DNA of 64,000 bases. It comes from Photobacterium salinisoli (GTDB lineage: Bacteria > Pseudomonadota > Gammaproteobacteria > Enterobacterales > Vibrionaceae). The notes beneath the pieces are model-generated. The model did not search any database and was not told the origin of the DNA. It saw only the letters and a program-made list of their open reading frames with translations. This document shows, piece after piece, positions 38,171 to 48,368 of the stretch. The position numbers and the translations under genes were made by a program. The stretch covers positions 124,001-188,000 of the forward strand of contig NZ_QZMS01000007.1 in assembly GCF_003614885.1 (NCBI RefSeq), given 5' to 3'. The first letter of the stretch is position 1; each line of letters opens with the position of its first letter.

Positions 38171-38587
38171 ATGAGTTTGTTTAACGTTTTTAATGTCACC
38201 GGATCGGCAATGAGTGCGGAATCCATACGGCTGAACACAACGGCCAGTAACATGGCGAATGCCAACACCGTCAGCAGCTCTGCAGCGCAAACCTACAAAG
38301 CACGTCATCCTGTGTTTGAAGCGGCGTTGCAAAGTGCCAGCTACCAGCGTGAAGAAAGCGTTCCTGTACGGGTGAAAGCCATTGTCGAAAGCCAGAAGCC
38401 TTTGACGGCGGAATATAACCCGGCACACCCTTTGGCCAATGCCGAAGGCTATATCTATAAACCGAACGTTAACGTGATGGAAGAGATGGCAAACATGATC
38501 TCGGCTTCACGTTCCTATCAAAGCAATGTTCAGGTCGCAGATGCCAGTAAGCAGATGCTGATGCGAACACTGCAGATGGGCAAATAA
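38171..38587 (+). CDS. flgC: FlgC, proximal rod protein
   Basis: A 138-residue rod protein: N-terminal NTTASNMANANTVSSSAAQTYK motif region and C-terminal MEEMANMISASRSYQSNVQV repeat shared by rod and hook subunits. Three bases after flgB. Confidence 0.95.
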   Translation: MSLFNVFNVTGSAMSAESIRLNTTASNMANANTVSSSAAQTYKARHPVFEAALQSASYQREESVPVRVKAIVESQKPLTAEYNPAHPLANAEGYIYKPNVNVMEEMANMISASRSYQSNVQVADASKQMLMRTLQMGK

Positions 38588-38605
38588 GGGTAGGGAGTAA
38601 CTGAC

Positions 38606-39319
38606 ATGACCGGTATTAAAGGCACAGGTCAAAGCCCTTTGTCCTATATTGACCAGCTTAAGAGTATGCAGGAGAAAAAACTGCAGTCTGAGCAGAAAGT
38701 AACTGGACAACAAGAGCTTAAGCAGGAAGATTTTCTGTCATTACTGACCAAGCAGATGTCACAGCAGGATCCGTTCAAGCCTGTGGGTAATGACCAGATG
38801 ATTGCACAGATGGCGTCGTTTGCCACAGTAGACGGCATCAGCAAGATGAACGAACAGTTTGGCGGTCTGAACGCGGCCATGACATCCAATCAGGCGCTGC
38901 AGGCCTCTTCGCTGGTTGGCCGTGATGTGCTGGTGCCGAACTCAACCGGCTCGAAAACAGCAGAAGGTGGCGTTGCGGGAATGGTTAAGCTGCCGCAATC
39001 GCTCAATAACCTGATCGTCCGGGTTGAGAATGCCGCTGGCGAGTTGGTCCGCAGTTTCGATTTAGGCTCCAAGCCTGCCGGCGACCATCGCGTGGCATGG
39101 GACGGCAAAGATGACCGCGGCAATATGTTGCCAGCCGGCAAATATCAGCTGAAAGTCAGCGGACTGGCTGACGGCAAGAACTCAGAGTTTGACGTATCGA
39201 CTTACGCCAATGTGAACAGCGTGCTGCTGGGCAATGGTGACGGCAACGTCATGCTGAATCTGGCTGGATTTGAATCCCCGATCAAGCTGGCTGAAGTGCT
39301 GGAAGTCGGCAAAGCATAA
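38606..39319 (+). CDS. flgD: FlgD, hook-capping scaffold
   Basis: A 237-residue hook cap. The N-terminal region carries the family motif DFLSLLTKQMSQQDPFKP, needed for hook polymerisation and cap anchoring; the C-terminal part is a Tudor/Ig-like core (VRVENAAGELVRSF ... AWDGKDDRGNMLPAG). It is co-transcribed with flgBC and flgE. Confidence 0.95.
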   Translation: MTGIKGTGQSPLSYIDQLKSMQEKKLQSEQKVTGQQELKQEDFLSLLTKQMSQQDPFKPVGNDQMIAQMASFATVDGISKMNEQFGGLNAAMTSNQALQASSLVGRDVLVPNSTGSKTAEGGVAGMVKLPQSLNNLIVRVENAAGELVRSFDLGSKPAGDHRVAWDGKDDRGNMLPAGKYQLKVSGLADGKNSEFDVSTYANVNSVLLGNGDGNVMLNLAGFESPIKLAEVLEVGKA

Positions 39320-39412
39320 CGCCAGACGCATTAACAAATCACCAGCGGCAGTTGATACGCTGCGGCTGGTGAACAATAAGTACGCTGTACACAGAATTCA
39401 GGAGAGTCACCT

Positions 39413-40714
39413 ATGGGCTTTAATGTCGCACTGAGTGGACTGGGCGCCGCCCAGAAAGATCTGAACACCACAAGTAACAACATTGCCAACGCCAATACCT
39501 ACGGCTTTAAAGAGTCGCGGGCCGAATTTGGTGATGTGTATTCAAGCTCCATTTTTTCCAACACCAAAACCACCACAGGTGGCGGTGTCCAGAATTCTGT
39601 GGTGGCTCAGCAATTCCATGAAGGTTCCAGTATTTATACCAACAACCCGATGGATTTGCGTATATCCGGTACCGGCTTTTTTGCCGTCTCAGACCAGCGT
39701 CTGGAACCGAATAATAACAGCCTGACCCGTAACGGGGCTTTTCATCTGGACAAAGATAACTATATCGTCAACTCAGAAGATCAGTTCTTACTGGGTTACG
39801 GTGTGGATCAGGAAACGGATCAGGTGATCTCTTATGAACCACAGGCACTGAAAGTGCCGGATCAGTTTGGTCAGCCGAAAGCCACCAGTCAGGTCGAGAT
39901 TGGTGTTAACCTGCCTGCCAACGGCGATCCGAAAGATATCAACCAGTTTAACTTTGAAGACCCGGATACCTATAACAAATCCACATCTGTCACCATGTAT
40001 GACTCCTTAGGTCAGCCATACAAAATGACCAGTTATTATGTGAAGGACAATACGCAGCCAAATCGCTGGGCGACCTTCTATACCGTCACGGATGCCGACG
40101 GTGAGAAGCCACTGGATATTGCCGACGGTGAGGCAACCAATATCGCGGGTCATACCGGTGCCCTGGTGGATTTTAACTTCGACGGAACCGTGGCCCAGGT
40201 GAATGGCGGTAATCCGATGATTTCTGAGGCCTTCAGTGCGGCGGGTCTGAGCATGAACGGTGCGGACGGCTCACAGACACTGAATTTTAACTTCGATGCC
40301 CCTACTCAGTTTGCGGCGCCGTTTGAAGTGCGTAAATTCAGTGAAAATGGCGCTACCACAGGCTATCTGGCCAAAGTGGACGTTGATGCCAAAGGCTCTA
40401 TTGTGGCCACTTACAGTAACGGGGAAAACATTACCCTGGGTCGTGTGGGCATGGTACGAGTACCGAATGAACAGGGCTTGCTTTCCAAAGGTGGGACACA
40501 GTGGGCGGTAAGCCAGGAATCTGGCGCGGCTGTTTGGGGCGAGGCGACCTTCGGTGCCTTTGGTTCAGTCAAAAGCGGTACGCTGGAGCAGTCAAACATT
40601 GACATGACTCAGGAGCTGGTGGATTTGATCACCGCTCAGCGTAATTTCCAGGCCAACTCCCGCGCCCTGGAAGTCGACAACAGTCTTCAGCAAACCATAC
40701 TGCAGATTCGCTAA
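39413..40714 (+). CDS. flgE: FlgE, flagellar hook protein
   Basis: A 433-residue hook subunit. It begins with the flagellar basal-body rod signature (TTSNNIANANTYGFKESRAEF), has a FlgE central domain (SVTMYDSLGQPYKMTSYYV) and ends with the heptad-rich QELVDLITAQRNFQANSRAL. The last gene of the flgBCDE group before a strong hairpin. Confidence 0.95.
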   Translation: MGFNVALSGLGAAQKDLNTTSNNIANANTYGFKESRAEFGDVYSSSIFSNTKTTTGGGVQNSVVAQQFHEGSSIYTNNPMDLRISGTGFFAVSDQRLEPNNNSLTRNGAFHLDKDNYIVNSEDQFLLGYGVDQETDQVISYEPQALKVPDQFGQPKATSQVEIGVNLPANGDPKDINQFNFEDPDTYNKSTSVTMYDSLGQPYKMTSYYVKDNTQPNRWATFYTVTDADGEKPLDIADGEATNIAGHTGALVDFNFDGTVAQVNGGNPMISEAFSAAGLSMNGADGSQTLNFNFDAPTQFAAPFEVRKFSENGATTGYLAKVDVDAKGSIVATYSNGENITLGRVGMVRVPNEQGLLSKGGTQWAVSQESGAAVWGEATFGAFGSVKSGTLEQSNIDMTQELVDLITAQRNFQANSRALEVDNSLQQTILQIR

Positions 40715-40728
40715 ACCTACTTCGTCTG

Positions 40729-40765
40729 ATATTGCCGCCTGTGCCTTCGCAGGCGGCAATATTTG
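40729..40765 (+). terminator. Terminator after flgE
   Basis: A 13-bp near-perfect stem (ATATTGCCGCCTG and its complement) extended by two further pairs with one mismatch, 15 bases after flgE, followed by a short T-rich tail. Confidence 0.72.
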
Positions 40766-40896
40766 TCCTGAGCACATTGCTTGTACGCCATTTCTTTGGC
40801 ACTCCACTGAATTCCTGTCGTTGTTATGGAAAGCATCTCTCACTAATTACCTGATCTTTCGTGACCTCAATACTGTTTTTCAGTTATTTACCAAAT

Positions 40897-40912
40897 TGGT
40901 ACGTATATTGCT
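40897..40912 (+). promoter_or_regulatory. Sigma54 promoter of flgFGHIJ
   Basis: TGGTACG-TATA-TTGCT has the exact -24 GG and -12 GC at the right spacing, one deviation from consensus. The flgF ATG is 34 bases downstream. Confidence 0.85.
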
Positions 40913-40945
40913 TCTATTGCAGCAGTACTGATTGGGAGACTCGAA

Positions 40946-41695
40946 ATGGATCGTGCACTGTACCTGGCAATGAGCGGCGCTAAACAAGATATGTATGGCT
41001 TGCAGCTTCATGCCAATAACCTGGCTAACGTTCGTACGACTGGCTTTCGCGCTGATTTAGAACAGGCGCGGAGTATGCAGGCGTTTGGCGAAGGCATGCC
41101 GTCCCGCGTGTTCTCCATGACAGAAAGACCGGGGCAGGACTTTGCCCAGGGAGCCGTGATGACAACCGGCCGTGATCTGGATGTTGCGGTAGAAGGCAAC
41201 GGTTGGCTGGCGGTATTGGATGCCAGCGGCCAGGAAGCTTATACCCGTGCCGGTCATCTGAAAATCGATCAGACAGGATTGCTGCAAAACAGCAACGGCA
41301 GCCTGATGGTCGGTGAAAATGGCGGTCCGATTTTTATTCCTCTGCCAATCAGCAAAATTGAAATCGGTAAAGACGGCACTGTGTCGGTTCGCCCGCAGGG
41401 TGCACCAGCCGATGCGATGGAAGTGGTTGATCGTATCAAAATGGTCAAGCCGGACAATAGTGAGCTCTTTAAAGACGTTGATGGTCTGTTCAAATCCAAA
41501 GTGCCGGCGCAGATATTTGATGCCGATGCAGAGGTTACTCTGCTGAGTGGTGCGCTGGAAGGCAGTAACGTAAATGCCGTAGGAGAAATGACCAGCATGA
41601 TAGATCTTCAGCGTCATTTTGAAATGCAAGTTAAGTTAATGAAAACCGCAGAGGAAATGGACCAGGCGTCCTCGTCTCTGTTGCGTTTGGGCTAA
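40946..41695 (+). CDS. flgF: FlgF, proximal rod protein
   Basis: A 249-residue rod subunit: N-terminal LHANNLANVRTTGFRADLEQ, central DLDVAVEGNGWLAVLD hook-basal-body domain, C-terminal EMTSMIDLQRHFEMQVKLM. First gene of the second sigma54-dependent flg operon. Confidence 0.95.
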   Translation: MDRALYLAMSGAKQDMYGLQLHANNLANVRTTGFRADLEQARSMQAFGEGMPSRVFSMTERPGQDFAQGAVMTTGRDLDVAVEGNGWLAVLDASGQEAYTRAGHLKIDQTGLLQNSNGSLMVGENGGPIFIPLPISKIEIGKDGTVSVRPQGAPADAMEVVDRIKMVKPDNSELFKDVDGLFKSKVPAQIFDADAEVTLLSGALEGSNVNAVGEMTSMIDLQRHFEMQVKLMKTAEEMDQASSSLLRLG

Positions 41696-41713
41696 TTAGG
41701 AAAGGAATAACAC

Positions 41714-42502
41714 ATGCATCCAGCATTATGGGTCAGTAAAACCGGTCTTGACGCTCAGCAAACAAACATCTCGACCATTTCGAATAACCTGGCTAACGCC
41801 TCGACCATAGGCTTTAAAAAGAGCCGAGCGGTGTTTGAGGATCTGTTTTATCAGAACATTAACCAGCCAGGCGGCCAGTCCACTCAGGATACCACTTTGC
41901 CATCCGGTCTGATGCTGGGGGCGGGTTCAAAGGTGGTGGCAACACAAAAAGTGTTTACCCAGGGTAATACTCAGACCACCAACAACGCCATGGACTTGAT
42001 GATAGAAGGCGATGGCTTCTTTCAGATCCTGTTGCCGGACGGCAACATAGGCTACACCCGAAATGGCCAGTTCACTATCAATGAAGAAGGCCAGATGGTG
42101 ACCTCAGGTGGTGGTTACTTGCTGCAGCCTGAAATTGTTGTGCCGGAAGATGCGGTCAGCATTACTGTCGGCACAGACGGTGAAGTGTCTGCCCGTATCC
42201 GTAATCAGCAGGAAAGCCTGGTACTGGGTCAGCTGACCACGGTCGATTTTATCAACCCGGGCGGTATGGAGCCTATCGGTCAGAACCTGTTCCTGCCAAC
42301 CGGTGCCAGTGGTGATCCGCAGGAAGGCGTGCCAGGTCTGGAAGGTTTTGGCCAGATCCGTCAGTCCATGCTGGAAACATCCAATGTCAACGTGACGGAA
42401 GAGCTGGTCAATATGATTGAAGCCCAGCGTGTATATGAAATGAACTCCAAAGTGATTTCAACCGTTGACCAGATGCTGAGTTATGTGAACCAGCAACTTT
42501 AA
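41714..42502 (+). CDS. flgG: FlgG, distal rod protein
   Basis: A 262-residue distal rod subunit: TISNNLANASTIGFKKSRAVFE, AMDLMIEGDGFFQILL and a C-terminal VTEELVNMIEAQRVYEMNSK. The distal rod crosses the P and L rings. Eighteen bases after flgF. Confidence 0.95.
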   Translation: MHPALWVSKTGLDAQQTNISTISNNLANASTIGFKKSRAVFEDLFYQNINQPGGQSTQDTTLPSGLMLGAGSKVVATQKVFTQGNTQTTNNAMDLMIEGDGFFQILLPDGNIGYTRNGQFTINEEGQMVTSGGGYLLQPEIVVPEDAVSITVGTDGEVSARIRNQQESLVLGQLTTVDFINPGGMEPIGQNLFLPTGASGDPQEGVPGLEGFGQIRQSMLETSNVNVTEELVNMIEAQRVYEMNSKVISTVDQMLSYVNQQL

Positions 42503-42520
42503 TAAAGAGTGGGGTCTAAG

Positions 42521-43291
42521 ATGAGAAATTGGTTGCTGACGGCTTTAATACTGACGCTGACCGGCTGTGTCCAAATGCCGGAACAACAGGATGAGCTGAC
42601 ACAGGCGACGACCAATGTCGATGCCGTAGAAGGAAATCAGGATTCATCGGGCGGTGATTTGATTGACCTTGTACGCCGTCGTGAAGACCCGCAGGCCGGC
42701 GATCCGGCCTGGAGCAGCATCCGCCCTCAGGATAAACCGGCCCATTACGCCACGGCGACCGGCTCTTTGTTCAGTCAGGCGCTGGCGCAGGATATGTATG
42801 ACGATACCCGCCCAAGAGGTATCGGTGATATCGTGACTGTGATGCTGGCTGAGAAAAACAAAGCCAATAAAAGCGCCAGTACCGATCTCGACAAGTCGAC
42901 AGATTTAACCATGGATCCCCTTACGCTTGGCGGTAAACCACTGACGATTGGCGACCGTGACATCTCTTACGATGTGAATAACTCCAATACCTTTTCAGGC
43001 AGTACCTCGGCCGATCAAAGTAACAGTATTCAGGGCTCGATTTCCGTCGAAGTGGTTGACGTATTGGCGAACGGTAATCTGCTGGTTCGCGGCGAGAAGT
43101 GGCTGACGCTCAACAGCGGTGATGAGTATATCCGGCTGAGCGGCACGATTCGTCCTGATGACATCACACAGGAAAACACCATAGAGTCGACCCGGATTGC
43201 CAATGCCCGTATTCAGTATTCCGGTACCGGCGACAGGCAGGATGTTCAGGAGCAGGGCTGGTTGGCCCGGTTCTTTAACGTAAGCTTGTAA
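42521..43291 (+). CDS. flgH: FlgH, flagellar L-ring lipoprotein
   Basis: A 256-residue outer-membrane lipoprotein, lipobox LTLTGC with Cys16, and the FlgH core ([38 protein letters not shown]). The ATG at 42521 was preferred to an in-frame GTG at 42509 because it places the lipobox at the normal distance. Confidence 0.95.
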   Translation: MRNWLLTALILTLTGCVQMPEQQDELTQATTNVDAVEGNQDSSGGDLIDLVRRREDPQAGDPAWSSIRPQDKPAHYATATGSLFSQALAQDMYDDTRPRGIGDIVTVMLAEKNKANKSASTDLDKSTDLTMDPLTLGGKPLTIGDRDISYDVNNSNTFSGSTSADQSNSIQGSISVEVVDVLANGNLLVRGEKWLTLNSGDEYIRLSGTIRPDDITQENTIESTRIANARIQYSGTGDRQDVQEQGWLARFFNVSL

Positions 43292-43333
43292 CCGATTGAT
43301 TTTTTCTAACCGCTACCCGACGACGATGAGAGT

Positions 43334-44431
43334 ATGACAGTGACCAGACAAATGCTATGGGCAGGACTCGCCTTGTTGATGGCTTTCCCTTTGCAGGCGG
43401 CCCGAATTAAGGATGTCTCTGAAGTCGCCGGGGTGCGGAGTAACCAGTTATCGGGTTACGGTCTGGTTGTCGGCCTGCCGGGAACCGGTGAAACTACGCC
43501 ATTTACCGACCAAAGCTTCAATGCCATGCTGCAAAACTTCGGCATTCAATTGCCGGCAGGCACTAAACCCAAAACCAAGAATGTGGCCGCTGTCGCTGTC
43601 AGCGCGACTTTGCCGCCGTTTACCAAGCAAGGCCAGCATATTGATATTACGGTCTCTTCCATCGGTTCGGCGAAAAGCCTGCGCGGCGGCACGCTAATCC
43701 AAACCTTCCTGCGTGGTCTGGACGGTAAAGTCTATGCGGTGGCGCAAGGCAGTCTGGTGGTTGGCGGCTTCAGTGCTGAAGGTTTGGACGGCTCTAAGCT
43801 GGTGGGTAATAATCCGACAGTCGGACGCATTGCAAACGGTGCGATTGTTGAACAGGAAGTCCCTAACCCGTTCAGCCGAGGCGATCATCTGACGTTTAAC
43901 CTGTTTGAATCTGACTTCACCACGGCGCAACGTATGTCCGATGCTATCAATGAGTTTCTGGGCCCTGATATGGCTGCACCCATTGATGCCACCTCGGTAC
44001 GTGTGCGTGCGCCGCGTGATGTCAGCCAGCGCGTGGCATTTCTGTCTACTATCGAGAACCTTGAGTTCGACCCGGCCGAAGGCGCAGCTAAAATCATAGT
44101 TAATTCCCGTACCGGAACCATAGTCGTTGGTCAGCATGTGAAGCTTAAACCTGCGGCAATTACCCACGGCGGTATGACAGTGTCTATACGGGAAAATCCA
44201 ACGGTCAGCCAGCCCAATCCATTCTCCGGCGGTGAAACTGTGGTGGTACCTGATTCTCAGATTGAAGTGACGGAAGAAGACTCTCGCATGTTTAAGTTCA
44301 ACCCGGGCATTACCCTGGATGAGCTGGTACGCGCGGTCAATCAGGTGGGGGCAGCACCTTCCGATCTGATGGCGATTCTTCAGGCACTGAAACAGGCTGG
44401 AGCCATTGAAGGCCAGTTGATCATTATTTAA
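43334..44431 (+). CDS. flgI: FlgI, flagellar P-ring protein
   Basis: A 365-residue periplasmic ring protein with a Sec signal (cleavage after LQA about 22) and the family opening [20 protein letters not shown], then [13 protein letters not shown] and the end [10 protein letters not shown]. FlgA assists its assembly. Confidence 0.96.
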   Translation: MTVTRQMLWAGLALLMAFPLQAARIKDVSEVAGVRSNQLSGYGLVVGLPGTGETTPFTDQSFNAMLQNFGIQLPAGTKPKTKNVAAVAVSATLPPFTKQGQHIDITVSSIGSAKSLRGGTLIQTFLRGLDGKVYAVAQGSLVVGGFSAEGLDGSKLVGNNPTVGRIANGAIVEQEVPNPFSRGDHLTFNLFESDFTTAQRMSDAINEFLGPDMAAPIDATSVRVRAPRDVSQRVAFLSTIENLEFDPAEGAAKIIVNSRTGTIVVGQHVKLKPAAITHGGMTVSIRENPTVSQPNPFSGGETVVVPDSQIEVTEEDSRMFKFNPGITLDELVRAVNQVGAAPSDLMAILQALKQAGAIEGQLIII

Positions 44432-44493
44432 TTATGGCTGGCACCTTGTTTACGGGTGCCGATGAAAAGCGCATTACAGGCAGAACACTGACG

Positions 44494-45495
44494 ATGAAAC
44501 CGACGGACCCAGGCTTTGTCAACGACCTTGCTAACCTTGACCGCCTTCGTGCTGGTATCAAAGGGAAGGGCGATAAGGAATCTTTGCGAGCAGCAGCAGA
44601 GCAGTTTGAAGCCCTGTTTACCCAAATGCTGTTTAAATCGATGCGTCAGGCCAATGAAGCCTTTGAGTCTGATCTGATGAGCAGCTCAAACACCAAATTT
44701 TTTGAAGAAATGCGCGATGAACAAATGTCCAGTGAACTCAGCGCCCGCGGTTCACTCGGTCTTGCTGATCTGATAGTTGAACAGCTAAGCGCCTTAGATA
44801 AGCCACCGGCAACACCGGAAGAGCAGGCAACATCGGAACAGGAAAAAGCCGCGGGTTTCGAGGCTATCCAGCAGTCGCGTCAGGTCTCTGCCGATGATGT
44901 GCTTGCTCAAGTCTTCGCGGCGAAAGACAAGACCAATCCTGCTATAGAACAACCGGTTAAGCCAGCTGCTGCCGAAACGGCTGCCACAGAGTTTGTCCGC
45001 CCGCCATTGCGTCAGTTGCAGCAAAAGCCGTTTTCTTCGCCAGAAGATTTCGTGACCCGTATGCGACCGTTCGCTGAAAAAGCAGCAGGTATGCTGGGGA
45101 CCGATCCGGCAGTGCTGATTGCGCAGGCGGCGCTGGAAACCGGCTGGGGCAAGAAAGTGGTTAAAAATGCCGCCGGTGACAGTAATAACCTGTTCAACAT
45201 CAAAGCGGACTCACGCTGGGCCGGCAATAAAGTGGCGACTCAGACACTGGAATACCATGACGGTATTCCGGTGCAGGAGCGTGCGGCATTCCGCTCTTAC
45301 AATACTTATGAAGACAGCTTTAATGACTATGTCCGTTTTTTGAATGACAACCCGCGTTATTCAGAGGCACTGGCCTCGCCGCAGGATCCGCGCCGTTTTA
45401 TCCGTAACCTGCATCAGGCCGGTTACGCGACCGATCCGAAATACGCCGATAAAATCATCAATGTGATGGACACGGTTCGGAAACTGATGAAGTAA
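44494..45495 (+). CDS. flgJ: FlgJ, rod cap and peptidoglycan hydrolase
   Basis: A bifunctional flagellar protein: the N-terminal rod-capping part (FEALFTQMLFKSMRQANEAF, about 30-100) and a C-terminal glucosaminidase/muramidase domain from about residue 180 (catalytic Glu in AALETGWGKKV, then SNNLFNIKADSRW) that opens the murein for the rod. From the ATG at 44494 it has 333 residues and starts MKPTDPGFVNDLANLDRLR, where family homology begins; an in-frame ATG at 44434, two bases after flgI, would add 20 residues and cannot be excluded. Neither start has a strong ribosome site. Confidence 0.9.
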   Translation: MKPTDPGFVNDLANLDRLRAGIKGKGDKESLRAAAEQFEALFTQMLFKSMRQANEAFESDLMSSSNTKFFEEMRDEQMSSELSARGSLGLADLIVEQLSALDKPPATPEEQATSEQEKAAGFEAIQQSRQVSADDVLAQVFAAKDKTNPAIEQPVKPAAAETAATEFVRPPLRQLQQKPFSSPEDFVTRMRPFAEKAAGMLGTDPAVLIAQAALETGWGKKVVKNAAGDSNNLFNIKADSRWAGNKVATQTLEYHDGIPVQERAAFRSYNTYEDSFNDYVRFLNDNPRYSEALASPQDPRRFIRNLHQAGYATDPKYADKIINVMDTVRKLMK

Positions 45496-45499
45496 AATG

Positions 45500-45528
45500 T
45501 ACGGCAAGTTCTCAACTTGCCGTATTCA
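45500..45528. terminator. Hairpin after flgJ
   Basis: Perfect 11-bp stem TACGGCAAGTT / AACTTGCCGTA with a 3-base loop, between flgJ and the convergent secreted-protein gene. The T-run is poor in both directions. Confidence 0.6.
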
Positions 45529-45532
45529 TGAT

Positions 45533-46258
45533 TCAGCAAATTTCTCCTTCAACGGAAGAGCCGAAAGGAACCCCTTTATACGTGGTGTAAACACTTGAGG
45601 CTGCATTGCCTGTTGTCACTTTGATCCAGCCATTCCCACTAAACTTTCTGTCTGCCCATTTGTCTTCTTGAGACCAGTATCGGACCCAGCTTAATACAAG
45701 TGTATCCCCTAAGATTTTTGAGCTGACTTTGTAGGTTGTGACCCCGATATGACTTGCGACGGGGACAGGATAGCTCCAGACATTCGGTGGGGCATAAGCG
45801 CCAAATCTTTTGCAGTCTTTGTCTAGCAGAGCTGCAATATTATCGTTTTCTTGTTTTTTTACTTGGTCGTTATTTTGAATTTTAGGCGCTTTAAGGTTTT
45901 CAACTGATATTTCTTCAAAGTTATCGGTTGTAAGCCTTTGTAATGCGCAGCTTGGGCCGGGCAGGTTTGTAATACTAAAATCGGGTGGGTTATTTGGATC
46001 AGTAAAAAGAAGTGTTTGAGAACAATCTTTTTCAGCCTGGTTCCCATACTCATCGAATGAATTGTAAGTACCTGTGTGGATATATTTATGTCCACCAGGC
46101 CCCTGCATGATTTTTGTTTCTGGATCTTGGTAGAGTTGGGAGGTATCAATAAATATGGGGTTCCCTTCCGTATCAAACGCATTTGTCTCGGTACCGGCAT
46201 AGGCCAGACTGGTTGTGAGTGAAGCCGACAATAAAATCAGTTTTTTATAATTGAACAT
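45533..46258 (-). CDS. Secreted protein of unknown function inserted between flgJ and flgK
   Basis: A 241-residue protein with a signal peptide (MFNYKKLILLSASLTTSLAYA, cleavage about residue 21) and a mature part of about 220 residues that I cannot assign to a family. The mature protein starts GTETNAFDTEGNPIFIDTS and carries four cysteines (KDCSQ, GPSCAL, DKDCKRF and a C-terminal Cys), enough for two disulfides. The second half is aromatic-rich (VWSYPVPVASHIG, WVRYWSQEDKW, GNGWIKV). It lies on the strand opposite to all its flagellar neighbours, has a good ribosome site (AGAGGTG) and is clearly more AT-rich than flgJ and flgK, all signs of a later insertion. Confidence 0.75.
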   Translation of the reverse strand: MFNYKKLILLSASLTTSLAYAGTETNAFDTEGNPIFIDTSQLYQDPETKIMQGPGGHKYIHTGTYNSFDEYGNQAEKDCSQTLLFTDPNNPPDFSITNLPGPSCALQRLTTDNFEEISVENLKAPKIQNNDQVKKQENDNIAALLDKDCKRFGAYAPPNVWSYPVPVASHIGVTTYKVSSKILGDTLVLSWVRYWSQEDKWADRKFSGNGWIKVTTGNAASSVYTTYKGVPFGSSVEGEIC

Positions 46259-46407
46259 TGTTACACCTCTTTGTGAGTTCAATTGCATATTAGTTCAGGG
46301 TTCTTGTTTGTAAGTAATTCTCTTTCCCATTTTGAGATATGCGGCAACCTTTTTCCTTGCGTCTGCTTAAATTCAATTTAGTCAATTAAAAACAAACACT
46401 TATATGT

Positions 46408-46423
46408 TGGAATGATTTTTGCT
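46408..46423 (+). promoter_or_regulatory. Sigma54 promoter of flgKL
   Basis: TGGAATG-ATTT-TTGCT keeps GG/GC with correct spacing and a perfect -12 block; the -24 block has two deviations. The flgK ATG is 48 bases downstream. Confidence 0.75.
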
Positions 46424-46470
46424 TATTAATCTCCAGTAAAGTAACTCCCCCGAGGTTTTCTGGAGGCGCA

Positions 46471-48354
46471 ATGGCGTTCGATTTGCTCAGTTTGGGCTCT
46501 CAAGGTGTGTTAACAGCGCAAAGGCAGCTCAATACCACCAGCCATAACATCAACAACGTCAATACGGATGGTTACAGCCGCCAGTCTGTGGTGCAGCAGA
46601 CCAACGATCCTCTGTGGTGGGGCGGCAATAACTACGGCACAGGCGTACATGCGGCAGAAGTTCGCCGCGGTTATGATCAGTTTGCCACCAACGAGCTGAA
46701 CCTCACCACGACCAATCACAGCTACGCGACAGAGCGCGACGGACAGCTTGAGCGGCTGGATAAGCTGCTGGCTAACAGCGGCAGCCAGGTGCCGCAGGAT
46801 ATGAACCAGTGGTACGACGCCGTCAAAGCCATGGCTGACAGCCCCAATGATCTGGGCACCCGTAAAGTCGTACTGGAAAAAGCCAAAATGGTTGCGGCCG
46901 GGTTGAATGACACGCACCGGGTTCTGGCCGAACAAAAAGATGTCACCAACGATGTACTGGCAAAAACCCTGCACAGGGTGAATGACATTGGCCGCGAGCT
47001 GGTGGAAATTCATGAAGCCTTGCTGAAAACCCCGGCCGGCGGCGCGGATAACGACCTGATGGACAGACATCAGCAGTTAATCAATGAGCTGTCGACCTAC
47101 ACCAAAGTCACGGTCACGCGTAAGAACGCGGAAACCTTCAACGTCCTGATCGGCAGTGGTCATACCCTGGTGTCCGGTACCCATTCCAGCGAACTGCAAA
47201 TGATCAATGGTGATCCCGATCCGCAGCAGACCCGGCTGGCAGTGGTGGCAGGTAAATCCCTGAAAGCCATCAGCTCTGACGATGTCGGCGGTAAACTGGC
47301 GTCACTGTTTGAATACCGTGACAAAACCTTGCCGCAGGTGATGGATGAGCTGGGCAAAATGACCATAGGTTTCACCGAGTCGGTAAATCAGCTGCAGGCA
47401 CAGGGACTGGATCTCAACGGTCAGGTCGGTGAGGCCATGTTTACCGATGTCAATGCCCCCGAGGTTGCCGCCTCCCGCGCGCTGATCCCTCAGGGATCCA
47501 GCGCACAGGTGAAGGTATACATACAGGATCTCAGTAAGTTGCAGGCCGGTGAGTACGAGCTGGGGTTCAACGGCAGTCAGCATACGCTGAAGATGCCGGA
47601 TGGCTCGTCACAATCTGTCATTCCGAGCGGTCTGCCGCCGAGTTTTGAGGTCGATGGTGTGCGGATAGAAATTGCCGCCCCGATTACCAGCGGCGAAAAA
47701 ATCCTGCTGCGTCCTACCCGCAATGCGGCCAGAGACGTGCAGGCTGAAATGACAGACCCGGCAAAAATTGCGGCGCAGAGTTATCTCAGCTCGGCAACGC
47801 AGGCGCAGGGAAAAGCCGAATTTGCCATTACTTCACCGGGCCCGCTGCGTGAATTCCAGGTGGCGGTATCGCCCGATTCGTCGCAGTTTGCGGTGCTGGA
47901 TATGCAGGGCAATGTTTTGCAGGCGCCGCAGCCTTATCCGCCAAGTGGTCAGGTAGTGGTGGGCGGCACCGGGTTCACCCTGAGTAATGGTGCGGCGGGC
48001 GGCGACGTTTTTGCCGTCAATCTGAATGCAGCCAGCGGCGATAACGGCAACCTGATCAAAATGCAGGATCTTCAGGATACGAAGATCATGAATAAAGGCC
48101 GCTCCAGCGTGATCGATGTCTATGAAGGGTTGAATACCGAAATGGGTGTTCAGCGCGCATCGGCCGCACGTTTGAAAGAAGTGGGTCGCCAGGAAAAAGA
48201 AGCCGCTGAGAGCCGTGTAGCTGAGATTGCCGGCGTCAATATGGACGAAGAAGCCGCCAACATGATGAAGTTCCAGCAGGCCTACATGGCATCGTCCCGG
48301 ATTATGACCGTGGCGAATGAAACCTTTAATACTTTGCTTAATGCCGCGCGATAA
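46471..48354 (+). CDS. flgK: FlgK, hook-filament junction protein 1
   Basis: A 627-residue junction protein joining hook to filament. N-terminal LNTTSHNINNVNTDGYSRQS signature, long variable middle, and C-terminal GVNMDEEAANMMKFQQAYMA heptads. Secreted by the flagellar export system with FlgN as chaperone. Confidence 0.95.
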   Translation: MAFDLLSLGSQGVLTAQRQLNTTSHNINNVNTDGYSRQSVVQQTNDPLWWGGNNYGTGVHAAEVRRGYDQFATNELNLTTTNHSYATERDGQLERLDKLLANSGSQVPQDMNQWYDAVKAMADSPNDLGTRKVVLEKAKMVAAGLNDTHRVLAEQKDVTNDVLAKTLHRVNDIGRELVEIHEALLKTPAGGADNDLMDRHQQLINELSTYTKVTVTRKNAETFNVLIGSGHTLVSGTHSSELQMINGDPDPQQTRLAVVAGKSLKAISSDDVGGKLASLFEYRDKTLPQVMDELGKMTIGFTESVNQLQAQGLDLNGQVGEAMFTDVNAPEVAASRALIPQGSSAQVKVYIQDLSKLQAGEYELGFNGSQHTLKMPDGSSQSVIPSGLPPSFEVDGVRIEIAAPITSGEKILLRPTRNAARDVQAEMTDPAKIAAQSYLSSATQAQGKAEFAITSPGPLREFQVAVSPDSSQFAVLDMQGNVLQAPQPYPPSGQVVVGGTGFTLSNGAAGGDVFAVNLNAASGDNGNLIKMQDLQDTKIMNKGRSSVIDVYEGLNTEMGVQRASAARLKEVGRQEKEAAESRVAEIAGVNMDEEAANMMKFQQAYMASSRIMTVANETFNTLLNAAR

Positions 48355-48368
48355 GGAGTTAACGCCGT

